Source: Mesorhizobium sp. B2-3-12 (GTDB lineage Bacteria; Pseudomonadota; Alphaproteobacteria; Rhizobiales; Rhizobiaceae). From it: a stretch of DNA of 64,000 nucleotides. The notes beneath the pieces were generated by a model. That model saw only the letters and a program-made list of their open reading frames with translations. It was not told where the DNA came from and did no database searches. This document shows positions 55,157-62,382 of the stretch, in pieces. The DNA lies in assembly GCF_006442205.1 (NCBI RefSeq), contig NZ_VFVR01000003.1:186001-250000 (forward strand), read 5' to 3'. How positions within the stretch are numbered: position 1 is the first letter of the stretch; each line of letters starts with the position of its first letter. The position numbers were made by a program, and so were the translations under genes.

Positions 55157-56173
55157 GTGAACGCGGCGAAGCATTATCCGCATTTGGCAGGGCCAGGCGC
55201 GCGGCGAAATGCTGGACACGCGGCCAGCAAGGTGGCAGTTTCATGCCATGATGCACTGGTGTTTTCGGGTTCGTTCAAATTGAAGACGGCAGCCGAGGAT
55301 TTTTCGGTCTTTCCACCCTTCGAAATCCGGTCGGGCGCCGAGCAGCGCGTCCCCTTCCTGTTCAACTCGCCGCATAGCGGCCGATACTATCCCGAACGCT
55401 TCCTTGCCATGGCGAGGCTCGATCGCAACGCCATCCGCCGGTCGGAGGACTGCTATGTCGACGAGCTGTTCGGCGGCGCGGTGGCGCTCGGCGCGCCGAT
55501 GCTGGCGGCGAATTTCCCGCGTGCCTATCTCGACGTCAACCGCGAGCCCTGGGAACTCGACCCGCGCATGTTCGCCGAGCCGGTGCCGTCCTTCTGCAAC
55601 ATCCGCTCCGCGCGCGTGGCCGGCGGGCTCGGCACCGTGCCGAAGCTGGTGGGCGAGGGGCTCGACATCTATGCGGGCCGCTTGCCGCTCGCCGAGGCGG
55701 TCGGACGCATCGAGGCCGTCTACAAGCCCTATCACGAAACGCTGAAGCGGCTTTTGACCAGGACCCATGCCCGTTTCGGCTTTGCCGTGCTGATCGACTG
55801 CCATTCGATGCCGGCGAGCATCCGGGTCGGCGACAGCGGGCTGCGGCCGGATTTCATCGTCGGCGACCGTTTCGGCATCTCGGCCACCGCGGCCTTGACC
55901 GAGACCGCGATCGGCCTGCTGACCGCGATGGGTTATACTGTTGCCCACAACAAGCCTTATGCCGGCGGCTTCATCACCGAGCACTATGGCCGTCCGGCGC
56001 GCCATCTGCACGCCCTGCAGATCGAGGTCAATCGTGGGCTCTACATGAATGAACGGACATTCGAGAAGGGGGCGGGCTTCGACGCGCTGGCCGACGACCT
56101 GACGCGATTTTCAGCCGATCTGATGGCAATGCCGGACCATCATTTCATCGACCTGCCGCTGGCGGCCGAATAA
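55157..56173 (+). CDS. N-formylglutamate amidohydrolase-family protein (paralogue 2)
   Basis: A 338-residue frame whose conserved part starts near residue 50: PFLFNSPHSGRYYPERF, then DVNREPWELDPRMF, DCHSMP and the C-terminal LQIEVNRGLYM. This family hydrolyses N-acylated glutamates. The N-terminal 35 residues look unlike the family, so the true start may be GTG 55259 or TTG 55280; a strong AGGAGG (55135-55140) sits 16 bases before the GTG at 55157. It lies divergent to cpdR and shows limited similarity to the copy at 22076. Confidence 0.8.
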   Translation: MNAAKHYPHLAGPGARRNAGHAASKVAVSCHDALVFSGSFKLKTAAEDFSVFPPFEIRSGAEQRVPFLFNSPHSGRYYPERFLAMARLDRNAIRRSEDCYVDELFGGAVALGAPMLAANFPRAYLDVNREPWELDPRMFAEPVPSFCNIRSARVAGGLGTVPKLVGEGLDIYAGRLPLAEAVGRIEAVYKPYHETLKRLLTRTHARFGFAVLIDCHSMPASIRVGDSGLRPDFIVGDRFGISATAALTETAIGLLTAMGYTVAHNKPYAGGFITEHYGRPARHLHALQIEVNRGLYMNERTFEKGAGFDALADDLTRFSADLMAMPDHHFIDLPLAAE

Positions 56174-56197
56174 AACTCGCAGCCGGGCTCTCGGCTT

Positions 56198-56281
56198 AAA
56201 AAAAGACCGCATCGTTTGCACGATACGGTCGAAGTCTAGGGAGGAAACGCCCAAGGAGGGCATGGACAGGAAACCCTGTCC
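56198..56281 (-). ncRNA. mmgR: MmgR / suhB-family small RNA (alpha-r8)
   Basis: On the minus strand three elements follow in order: a 7-bp hairpin (GGACAGG/CCTGTCC), a CCTCC-rich single-stranded part with TTTCCTCCCT, and a terminator stem GACCGTATCGT/ACGATGCGGTC with seven Ts. The TTTCCTCCCT motif, length (about 84 nt) and place beside an inositol-monophosphatase-type gene match the rhizobial suhB RNA family, whose Sinorhizobium member MmgR limits polyhydroxybutyrate build-up. The 5' end is estimated. Confidence 0.8.
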
Positions 56282-56294
56282 GAGGCTGAGGGTA

Positions 56295-56317
56295 TTGTGC
56301 AGCGCACAAATGTCAAG
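56295..56317 (-). promoter_or_regulatory. sRNA promoter with inverted repeat
   Basis: On the minus strand CTTGACA (-35) lies at 56311-56317, about 30 bases before the estimated sRNA start. The spacer holds TTGTGC AGC GCACAA (56295-56309), a perfect six-base inverted repeat, probably a regulator site. A clear -10 box is not visible. Confidence 0.5.
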
Positions 56318-56484
56318 CGATCACAGGTTTTTTAATTCAGAGTGATGTGGAAATTGGATCTCGATGACGTTCGCGTGACATTCTGGCAACAGTTATTGCG
56401 GCGGATAAATCGATAAACCGGCTTGTTTTGGTGGGAAAGTCGCGGCATGGCCGGCTCGGGCACGCCGCAACGCGGGAGAATCAA

Positions 56485-57258
56485 TTGGACATCAGCATCG
56501 ATTTCATGCGCCGTATCGCGCAAGCGGCGGCGGCCGAGACCTTGCCGCGCTTTCGCGCCCAGGGCGCGGTCGCCAACAAGGAAAAGGGCAGTTTCGACCC
56601 GGTCACCGAGGCCGACCGCGAAGCGGAACGCGCCATCAGGGCGCTGATATCGGCCGAGTATCCCGACCACGGCATTCTGGGCGAGGAGCATGGCAGCGAG
56701 AACATTTCCAGCCGGCATGTCTGGGTGATCGATCCGATCGACGGCACGCGCGCCTTCATCTCCGGCTTGCCGGTCTGGGGGACGCTGGTCGGGCTGACGG
56801 TCGATGGCGACGCGGTCGCCGGCATGATGGCTCAGCCCTTCACCGGCGAGCTGTTCTACGCCAACGCCTCGGGTTCGCACTATGAAGGGCCGGGCGGGCG
56901 GCGCAAGCTGACGACCCGCAAGACGACCCGGCTCGACGAGGCGACGCTGTTCACCACCACGCCGGCGCTGTTCAAGGGCGAGGCGCGCACGCGCTACGAT
57001 GCGTTTGAAAAGCAGATCCAACTCGCCCGCTATGGCGCCGATTGCTACGCCTTCGCCATGATCGCCTCGGGCAGCGTCGACATCGTCGCCGATCCCGGAT
57101 TGAAGCCCTATGACATCGTCGCGCTGATCCCGATCATCGAGAAGGCCGGCGGTGTCGTCACCACTTTCGACGGCGGCCCGGCGGAGAATGGTGGCGATGT
57201 GCTGGCGGCCGCGACACCGGAGCTTCATGCCGCCGCCATGGCTGCGCTGCGCGGCTGA
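56485..57258 (+). CDS. hisN: Histidinol-phosphatase, inositol-monophosphatase fold
   Basis: A 257-residue enzyme of the inositol monophosphatase superfamily. The metal-site motifs are DPVTEADREAE (about 37-47), GEEHG, and WVIDPIDGTRAFISGLPVWG, with the second-half YDIVALIPIIEKAGG. The RAFISGLPVWG variant is that of HisN-type histidinol-phosphatases, which carry out the penultimate steps of histidine synthesis. The start is a TTG at 56485, eight bases after GGGAG. Confidence 0.85.
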   Translation: MDISIDFMRRIAQAAAAETLPRFRAQGAVANKEKGSFDPVTEADREAERAIRALISAEYPDHGILGEEHGSENISSRHVWVIDPIDGTRAFISGLPVWGTLVGLTVDGDAVAGMMAQPFTGELFYANASGSHYEGPGGRRKLTTRKTTRLDEATLFTTTPALFKGEARTRYDAFEKQIQLARYGADCYAFAMIASGSVDIVADPGLKPYDIVALIPIIEKAGGVVTTFDGGPAENGGDVLAAATPELHAAAMAALRG

Positions 57259-57270
57259 TATCGCCACTGG

Positions 57271-58101
57271 TCAGCGCGGTCGTATCGAACGCTGGAATTC
57301 CGCCGGCGTGCGCCCGTAGGCCTGCTTGAATGCCGCACTGAAATGGCTGTGGCTGGAGAAGCCGAGATCCATGCCCAGCGTGGTCAGATTGTCGTAGCGG
57401 CCAAGCAGGTCGAGCGCACGCGCCAGCCGCAGGCGCAGATGATAGCGATAGAGCGGCATGGCCTCGACCTGCTGGAACAACTGCGTCAGGTAGACCGGCG
57501 AGACGCCGACCTCGGCGGCAATCCCGGCCAGCGTCCAACGTCGCGACAGGTCCGAAGACAAAACGAGCTTGGCGCGGTCGACCAGCTTCTGCCTGCCCGG
57601 GCTGGCGCCCGCGACATGCGAGGTGCGCTCGCCGAGCGAGCGCCGCACCAGAGTCAGCGCAAGCGTCTCTGCCTCCAGCGTTTCGGCGACGTTGCGGCTC
57701 AGGCCGTGGCGCAGCAGCGCCACCAGCGCCTGTGCGCGCGGATCGATGCGCCGGCGCTGGCGCCGAAACGCCAGCATGCCGCCGAAGCGCAGCTGCTCCT
57801 TCGGCGCCAGCTCGCGCAACTGGCCTTCCTCGATGACGAGATCGAGGCAGGCGTCGCCGCCCTCGACGGGGTGGCTGACCCGATAAGGCTCGGCCTCGTT
57901 GAAGAACAGCAGTTGGTTGGCTTCCGCGACCGCGTCGTTGCGGCCGACATGGCGCACGAAGACACCGCGATAGGGAAACGCCAGATGCGTGGCGCCAGTG
58001 CATTCCTCATCGCTCCTGTGACGGCATGTGCCGCTGCAGACGACGTCCCTCACCCGGACGGTACCGGTGTCCAGAAGCGGCTGCACCGTGAATTGCGACA
58101 T
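57271..58101 (-). CDS. AraC-family transcriptional regulator with N-terminal cysteines
   Basis: A 276-residue regulator. The C-terminal 90 residues hold two helix-turn-helix motifs (WTLAGIAAEVGVSPVYLTQLF and the LGFSSHSHFSAAFKQAYGRTPAEFQ signature). The N-terminal domain carries Cys22, Cys26 and Cys34, a spacing that could bind metal or sense redox state. It converges with hisN. Target genes are not obvious. Confidence 0.88.
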   Translation of the reverse strand: MSQFTVQPLLDTGTVRVRDVVCSGTCRHRSDEECTGATHLAFPYRGVFVRHVGRNDAVAEANQLLFFNEAEPYRVSHPVEGGDACLDLVIEEGQLRELAPKEQLRFGGMLAFRRQRRRIDPRAQALVALLRHGLSRNVAETLEAETLALTLVRRSLGERTSHVAGASPGRQKLVDRAKLVLSSDLSRRWTLAGIAAEVGVSPVYLTQLFQQVEAMPLYRYHLRLRLARALDLLGRYDNLTTLGMDLGFSSHSHFSAAFKQAYGRTPAEFQRSIRPR

Positions 58102-58216
58102 GGCCGTTGCGCTCGTCCCTCATGCCGGAAACGAATCCGGAATTGCGGATGGCAGTTTACGCAAGCGGCCTGCCCAATCCTGTCAGGAGACTTCTTCGAC
58201 AGGCGCTTCTCAATCC

Positions 58217-58259
58217 CAAGAGCAGGTCGCTTTTCATTGAAAACGGCGACCTGCTCTTG
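58217..58259. repeat. Long perfect hairpin after the DUF1127 gene
   Basis: Fourteen-base arms CAAGAGCAGGTCGC (58217-58230) and GCGACCTGCTCTTG (58246-58259) are perfect reverse complements. Inside them TTTTC/GAAAA extend the stem past a two-base bulge, leaving a three-base loop. It starts eight bases after the DUF1127 stop. There is no T-run. It may be a strong terminator or a stabilising 3' structure for the DUF1127 message. Confidence 0.65.
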
Positions 58260-58266
58260 CTTCTTG

Positions 58267-58497
58267 TTAGCGCCGCCTGAATTCCGCATAGGCCTGGCCG
58301 CGCGACAGCCCGATGTCCTTGAGCTGTTCATCGCTCATTTCGAGCAAGGCGAGGCGGCTTCTTCGTTTCTCCATCTGGCAGCCGAACCATCTCGCCGCCG
58401 CGACGCATTGGGCTTGCAAGGACCGCCGCATGGTCGTGGCGCGTGCTGCCGGCGCCGCGCCGGCCAGGCGCTGCGCTGCTGTGTAGTCGGCACACAT
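58267..58497 (-). CDS. DUF1127 small protein
   Basis: A 76-residue protein whose C-terminus carries the DUF1127 pattern ALLEMSDEQLKDIGLSRGQA. DUF1127 proteins are small, Arg-rich and common in Rhizobiales; some bind RNA and affect phosphate, carbon or stress responses. It is three bases after the preceding small gene and followed by the long hairpin. Confidence 0.85.
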   Translation of the reverse strand: MCADYTAAQRLAGAAPAARATTMRRSLQAQCVAAARWFGCQMEKRRSRLALLEMSDEQLKDIGLSRGQAYAEFRRR

Positions 58498-58500
58498 TGC

Positions 58501-58656
58501 TCAATCCTCGCCTGCACCGGCCGCCGAGGCGCCGGCTTCGTTCAGCGCTTGCGCGCATTCCTCGCAGCAGACTTCGACGGTCTTGCCGCCGACCTTGACC
58601 CGGATCGGGTTGGCATCGAGCTGGCAATCGCAGGCGGCGCAGGTTTTCTCGGTCAT
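58501..58656 (-). CDS. Small cysteine-rich (zinc-ribbon/TRASH-like) protein
   Basis: A 51-residue protein with six cysteines: CAACDC (6, 9, 11) and CCEEC (30, 31, 34). It resembles treble-clef metal-binding TRASH/YHS-like small proteins. I chose the ATG at 58656 over an earlier frame start at 58701, since CAAGGAGATGAG lies just before it. It heads a two-gene unit with DUF1127. Possible metal carrier or sensor; not proven. Confidence 0.75.
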   Translation of the reverse strand: MTEKTCAACDCQLDANPIRVKVGGKTVEVCCEECAQALNEAGASAAGAGED

Positions 58657-58821
58657 GATCTCATCTCCTTGGCGTTCAATTCGACGCGGACAGATGAGCA
58701 TTCCGGGGCGGCGGGGGCTGTCAGAATCTTTAGCACTTTGCCTGCCGAGGGGTCGGCTGGTGCGCTCTTCCTGACAACGGGGTGTCAGCTATGCCGGCCT
58801 GTGGAGATGCCGCGGCACCGG

Positions 58822-59799
58822 TCAGGCCGTTGGGTCGTCCGAGCCGGGGATGAAGGCGTCGAAGGCGGCGAGGAATTGTTCGCGGTAGAGGTCGACTTCC
58901 TGCAGGATCTCGTGCTTGGCGCCGTCGATCATCAACAGCGAACCGAGCCTCAGATTTCTGGCGTATGTTTCCACCGCCTTGGTCGAGACGACCTGGTCGG
59001 CACCAGCGGCGATGATCAGCAGCGGCACTTGGATGCGGGCCATGAAGTCGGGGTCGCTGATGGCTTCCGACGCCTTCGCCGCCGCCTGCAGCCAGCGGAT
59101 CGTCGGGCCGCCGAGCGCCAGTTGCGGATATTCTTCATAGATGCGCGTGTTGCGGCGGTAGCGCTGCGGATCCGACGTCACCTTGTTGGCTTCGAAGGGC
59201 AGCGTGTGTCTTGGCCGTGGACCCCAGGCGGCATAGAGCCAGCCAAGCCCCAGGGCGCAGAAAACCGAACAGACCCGGCGCACCGTCCTGATCGAGACGG
59301 GCAGGTCGGGCAATGTCAGGAACGGCGCGATCAGCACCATGCGCCGCACGCGGTTCACCATCGACGGCGCTGCAAGCAGCGTGATCACCGCGCCGGCGGA
59401 ATGGGCGAGGATGTAGTAGGGGCCACGGCAGTCCGGCAGCACGATCTCCTCGAAGAACTGCTCCAGGTCAGCCGTATAGTCGCGGAACGACCTGACATAG
59501 CCGCGCTGGCGATCGCGGATCAGCCGGTCGGAATCGCCCTGGCCGCGCCAGTCGAGGGTGGCGACGCCGAAGCCGCGGGCGGCGAGGTCGCGGATGGTCT
59601 CGAAATATTTCTCGATACACTCGTTGCGGCCGCCGAGCAGCACCACTGTGCCACGCATTGGACGCGCCACCGCCGCGAACAGGCCATAACGTATCTTCTT
59701 GCCGTCGCGCGTGGTGAAGAAGCCGCCCGTGGCGTTTTCCGGTCGCGGATTGCCCTCGACTTCGTGAAAAAAGGGTGTGTCGTGGAAAAGGTCCGTCAT
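58822..59799 (-). CDS. Alpha/beta hydrolase (lysophospholipase-like)
   Basis: A 325-residue alpha/beta hydrolase of the PldB/monoacylglycerol-lipase group. The nucleophile elbow is AHSAG, DWRGQGDS precedes it, and the acid and His lie in AGADQVVSTKA and the DGAKHEIL segment. No signal peptide is evident. Likely a cytosolic lipase or lysophospholipase. Confidence 0.87.
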   Translation of the reverse strand: MTDLFHDTPFFHEVEGNPRPENATGGFFTTRDGKKIRYGLFAAVARPMRGTVVLLGGRNECIEKYFETIRDLAARGFGVATLDWRGQGDSDRLIRDRQRGYVRSFRDYTADLEQFFEEIVLPDCRGPYYILAHSAGAVITLLAAPSMVNRVRRMVLIAPFLTLPDLPVSIRTVRRVCSVFCALGLGWLYAAWGPRPRHTLPFEANKVTSDPQRYRRNTRIYEEYPQLALGGPTIRWLQAAAKASEAISDPDFMARIQVPLLIIAAGADQVVSTKAVETYARNLRLGSLLMIDGAKHEILQEVDLYREQFLAAFDAFIPGSDDPTA

Positions 59800-60163
59800 T
59801 CGGCGCTTCGTGCTTGGCGTCTTCGGGTGCCCGCCTGATAGGGCCGGCCCGTCAAGGTGATAGACGCCAATGCGTCAAAAGCAAAGGAATTCCGGGTGCG
59901 GCAAGACCGGCAACGGGGAAGGCCGGAAGCCGCTCGAAGGCGTGCTTCCGGCCCCTGTCGATCCGGGAGGAAGGGACGTTAACACCCGGTTCGGCCTCGT
60001 TGCGGATGCATGGGAAGTCAGATTTCCAGCGCCGCTAGTCCTTGAAGTTGACTGGACCATACCAGCTTCTGTCTGAACGCGGACCGAAGCGCCGGTTCAT
60101 CTGCCGTTCATCAGGGATCACCGGAGCACGAGCGAACAGACGGATCCGCCGCCAATCAAAAAT
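59800..60163. other. Gene-free region between hydrolase and hsp20
   Basis: No convincing gene lies here; short frames have no codon pattern or ribosome sites worth calling. The one clear structure is a perfect 10-bp inverted repeat, GGCCGGAAGC (59921-59930) and GCTTCCGGCC (59944-59953), upstream of two divergent genes. Its role is unknown. Confidence 0.6.
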
Positions 60164-60193
60164 CTTGAAATGGCTCAGTCCGCTTCCCAAATG
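60164..60193 (+). promoter_or_regulatory. Candidate heat-shock (RpoH) promoter
   Basis: CTTGAA (60164-60169) followed by CCCAAATG (60186-60193) resembles the RpoH consensus CTTGAA ... CCCCAT, with somewhat long spacing. Transcription from here would give a leader of roughly 100 bases, suiting the ROSE-type hairpin at its end. Confidence 0.4.
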
Positions 60194-60275
60194 TCTCCTG
60201 CGGCCGCCAATGTCGGGGCCGCTGGTCCAGCCGAAACGCCGCTCACGGGTTTCGCACCGGCCATACGCAAACCAT

Positions 60276-60293
60276 GTTGCTCAACAGGAGAAC
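60276..60293 (+). promoter_or_regulatory. ROSE-like RNA thermometer hairpin
   Basis: GTTGCTC pairs with GAGAAC across the Shine-Dalgarno AGGAG, leaving one bulged G and a five-base loop. The TTGCT against AGGAG arrangement is the hallmark of ROSE thermometers, which control small heat-shock genes in rhizobia by melting at high temperature. The hsp20 start codon is six bases downstream. Confidence 0.6.
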
Positions 60294-60298
60294 ACCTC

Positions 60299-60766
60299 AT
60301 GCGTCACGTTGATTTTTCCCCGCTTTACCGTTCGACCGTCGGCTTCGACCGTCTCTTCACGATGCTGGATTCGCTCGCGCAGCCCGATGGCGCGCAGACC
60401 TATCCTCCCTATAACATCGAGCGCACCGGCGAGGATTCCTACCGCATCTCGATGGCGGTTGCCGGCTTCTCGGATGAAGAGATCTCGATCGAAGCCCATC
60501 GCAATGTGCTGACCGTGAAGGGTGAGCGCAAGGACGAGGGCACCGGCGAAGGCTCCGAGTTGCTCTATCGCGGTATCGCCTCCAGGTCCTTCGAGCGCCG
60601 CTTCCAGCTTGCCGATCACGTTGAAGTCGTCGGCGCCGCGCTGAAGAACGGCCTGCTCTTCGTCGACCTCAAGCGCAACATTCCCGAGGAATTGAAGCCG
60701 CGCAAGATCGCGATCACCTCGGCTCCGGCCAAGGCCAAGCAGATCGAGGCCAAGACCGCTGCGTAA
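60299..60766 (+). CDS. Small heat shock protein (Hsp20/alpha-crystallin)
   Basis: A 155-residue class A small heat-shock protein. The N-terminus MRHVDFSPLYRSTVGFDRLF is typical of rhizobial Hsp20s, and the alpha-crystallin domain spans about 37-135, with LKNGLLFVDL near its end. It binds unfolding proteins during heat stress. The ATG at 60299 sits after AGGAG; an in-frame ATG at 60170 would place the thermometer hairpin in the coding region, so I rejected it. Confidence 0.92.
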   Translation: MRHVDFSPLYRSTVGFDRLFTMLDSLAQPDGAQTYPPYNIERTGEDSYRISMAVAGFSDEEISIEAHRNVLTVKGERKDEGTGEGSELLYRGIASRSFERRFQLADHVEVVGAALKNGLLFVDLKRNIPEELKPRKIAITSAPAKAKQIEAKTAA

Positions 60767-60792
60767 CTCCTAAAGTCTCCTCCCGAGACGGA

Positions 60793-60820
60793 AGCGGCGC
60801 CGAAAGGCGCCGCTTTTTTT
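60793..60820 (+). terminator. Rho-independent terminator of hsp20
   Basis: AGCGGCGCC / GGCGCCGCT with a GAAA loop followed by seven Ts beginning at 60814. It lies 27 bases after the hsp20 stop. The symmetric stem may also serve the convergent threonine aldolase gene. Confidence 0.9.
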
Positions 60821-60839
60821 GTTGTCCGTGGGATCGCTG

Positions 60840-61892
60840 TTATCCGGCGATCAACTGGCCGAAACGATCGACCTCCTCGGAGGTGGTGGCGAAGCTGGTG
60901 ACGAAGCGATAGAGCAACTCGTCCTCACCGACATGGCCGTCAAAGCCATGCGGCCTGTGCCAGTCGTAGAAGGCGGCGCCCGCCGCCTGCAGTTTCTCGG
61001 CTTCGGTGTTCTTGATCACCGCGAACACCTCGTTGGCCTGCGGCAGCCAGGCGAGCTTGGCCGTGGCCGAATCCTCGATCGCCGCGGCCAGGCGCGCGGC
61101 CATGGCGTTGGCATGCCTGGCGGTGTCGAGCCACAGCCCGTCCTTGAAATAGGCTTCGAACTGGGCCGCGACGAAGCGCGACTTCGAAAACAGCTGAGCG
61201 GCACGCTTGCGCAGGAAGGACAGTTCCTTGGCCCGGTCGAGGTCGAACAGGACGATCGCCTCGGCGCACCAGCAGCCGTTCTTGGTGCCGCCGAAGGATA
61301 GGATGTCGACGCCGCGTTTCCAGGTCATTTCGGCCGGCGTGGTGTCAAGCGCGGCCAGCGCATTGGCAAAGCGGGCGCCGTCCATGTGCAGCGGCACGGA
61401 ATGGTGTCTGGCGATCGCCGCGATCGCTTCGATGTCGGCCAGGCCATAGACCGTGCCGACCTCGGTCGACTGGGTGATCGAGACGGCCATCGGCCGGCCC
61501 CAATGCACTACTTCGCCGGCGAAACGGCTGATCGCCCTGTCCAGATTGTGCGGCTCGATCTTGCCCAGGGACCCATCGACGGCGTGCAGCCGCGAGCCGC
61601 CGGAAAAGAATTCGGGCGCGCCGCACTCGTCCTCGATGACATGCGATTCGCGGTGCGCGAAGGAAATGCCGCCGGGCTTGTTGTAGGCCGTCAGCGACAG
61701 CGAATTGGCGGCGGTGCCGGTCGCCACGAAGAACACGGCGACTTCCCGCTCGAAAATCTCGTTGAAGCGCTGATAGACGGCCTGGTCAAGGGCACCATCG
61801 CCATAGGCGGTCGAAAAGCCGCCGGTATGGGCCGAGAGGCCGGCCGCAATGCTTGGGTGGGCGCCTGCCCAATTGTCGGAAGCGAAGAACAT
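60840..61892 (-). CDS. Low-specificity L-threonine aldolase
   Basis: A 350-residue PLP enzyme of the threonine aldolase family. The N-terminus MFFASDNWAGAHP, the HMDGARFANA segment and LSFGGTKNG with the Schiff-base lysine are diagnostic. It splits threonine or allo-threonine to glycine and acetaldehyde. I chose the ATG at 61892 over an upstream in-frame start at 61952 because the family begins here. Confidence 0.9.
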   Translation of the reverse strand: MFFASDNWAGAHPSIAAGLSAHTGGFSTAYGDGALDQAVYQRFNEIFEREVAVFFVATGTAANSLSLTAYNKPGGISFAHRESHVIEDECGAPEFFSGGSRLHAVDGSLGKIEPHNLDRAISRFAGEVVHWGRPMAVSITQSTEVGTVYGLADIEAIAAIARHHSVPLHMDGARFANALAALDTTPAEMTWKRGVDILSFGGTKNGCWCAEAIVLFDLDRAKELSFLRKRAAQLFSKSRFVAAQFEAYFKDGLWLDTARHANAMAARLAAAIEDSATAKLAWLPQANEVFAVIKNTEAEKLQAAGAAFYDWHRPHGFDGHVGEDELLYRFVTSFATTSEEVDRFGQLIAG

Positions 61893-62382
61893 GCGTTTGC
61901 CTGTGTTGGGAAAATCGCCGGGACCTTGACCGGTTTCATGGCATGCCCGCAAGAGCCAGCCACCAGAAAACGGGTAAAGCCAGCGTCAGGCCCGCAGCGC
62001 CGTCTAAGACCGAAGCTTGCGGTTTGCGCTCGCCTCACGAAATATTGTGTCGCGGGGCGGCCAAGTTTTTTGTGAATCGGTCTTGTGTGGGTCCTGGATT
62101 TCTGTCATAAAAATTTAGGACAGTAGTGCTGTCTTATTTTGTCGCACAAAACAGGCTGGATTGGCGTATCGTTTGGGCCACTCCGGCTTTTGTCGCGAGC
62201 GACAGGTGGACGGACCAGCTCTGGCCTGTACGATACCAGATGTGAACCCAGCGGCGTGCCGCCTGGTTCGGCGATTTCGCAAGACGTGCCGCAAGGATGA
62301 AGGGCGAGCCCAAGTGCTCGCCAAGGCAAACCAGCGCCCCAGGCTGACCAATGCCCTGTGGTGCGGAACGGAGGATAGGACA
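61893..62382. other. gltB upstream region with several inverted repeats
   Basis: No gene is visible in these 490 bases. It is AT-rich around 62095-62150 and holds GACAG/CTGTC (62119-62133), TGTCGC/GCGACA (62191-62204), GTATCGT/ACGATAC (62166-62172 and 62230-62236) and GGCGAGC/GCTCGCC (62303-62322). These may be regulator sites and leader structure for gltB, which is usually nitrogen-controlled. I see no known riboswitch. Confidence 0.5.

Noticed and set aside
56198-56240. Terminator for the plus-strand amidohydrolase gene at 55157
   Set aside because: The T-run is on the minus strand (A-run before the stem on plus), so it ends the minus-strand sRNA.
57343-59838. 831-codon plus-strand frame spanning AraC, DUF1127 and hydrolase genes
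   Set aside because: It would cross several minus-strand genes, the long hairpin and their intergenic gaps without any domain.
60170-60298. N-terminal extension of Hsp20 from an upstream ATG
   Set aside because: It would read through the ROSE-like hairpin and the Shine-Dalgarno; the family starts at MRHVDFSPL.
61893-62382. Riboswitch or small gene upstream of gltB
   Set aside because: Only scattered inverted repeats are visible; none forms a known riboswitch core and no frame looks coding.
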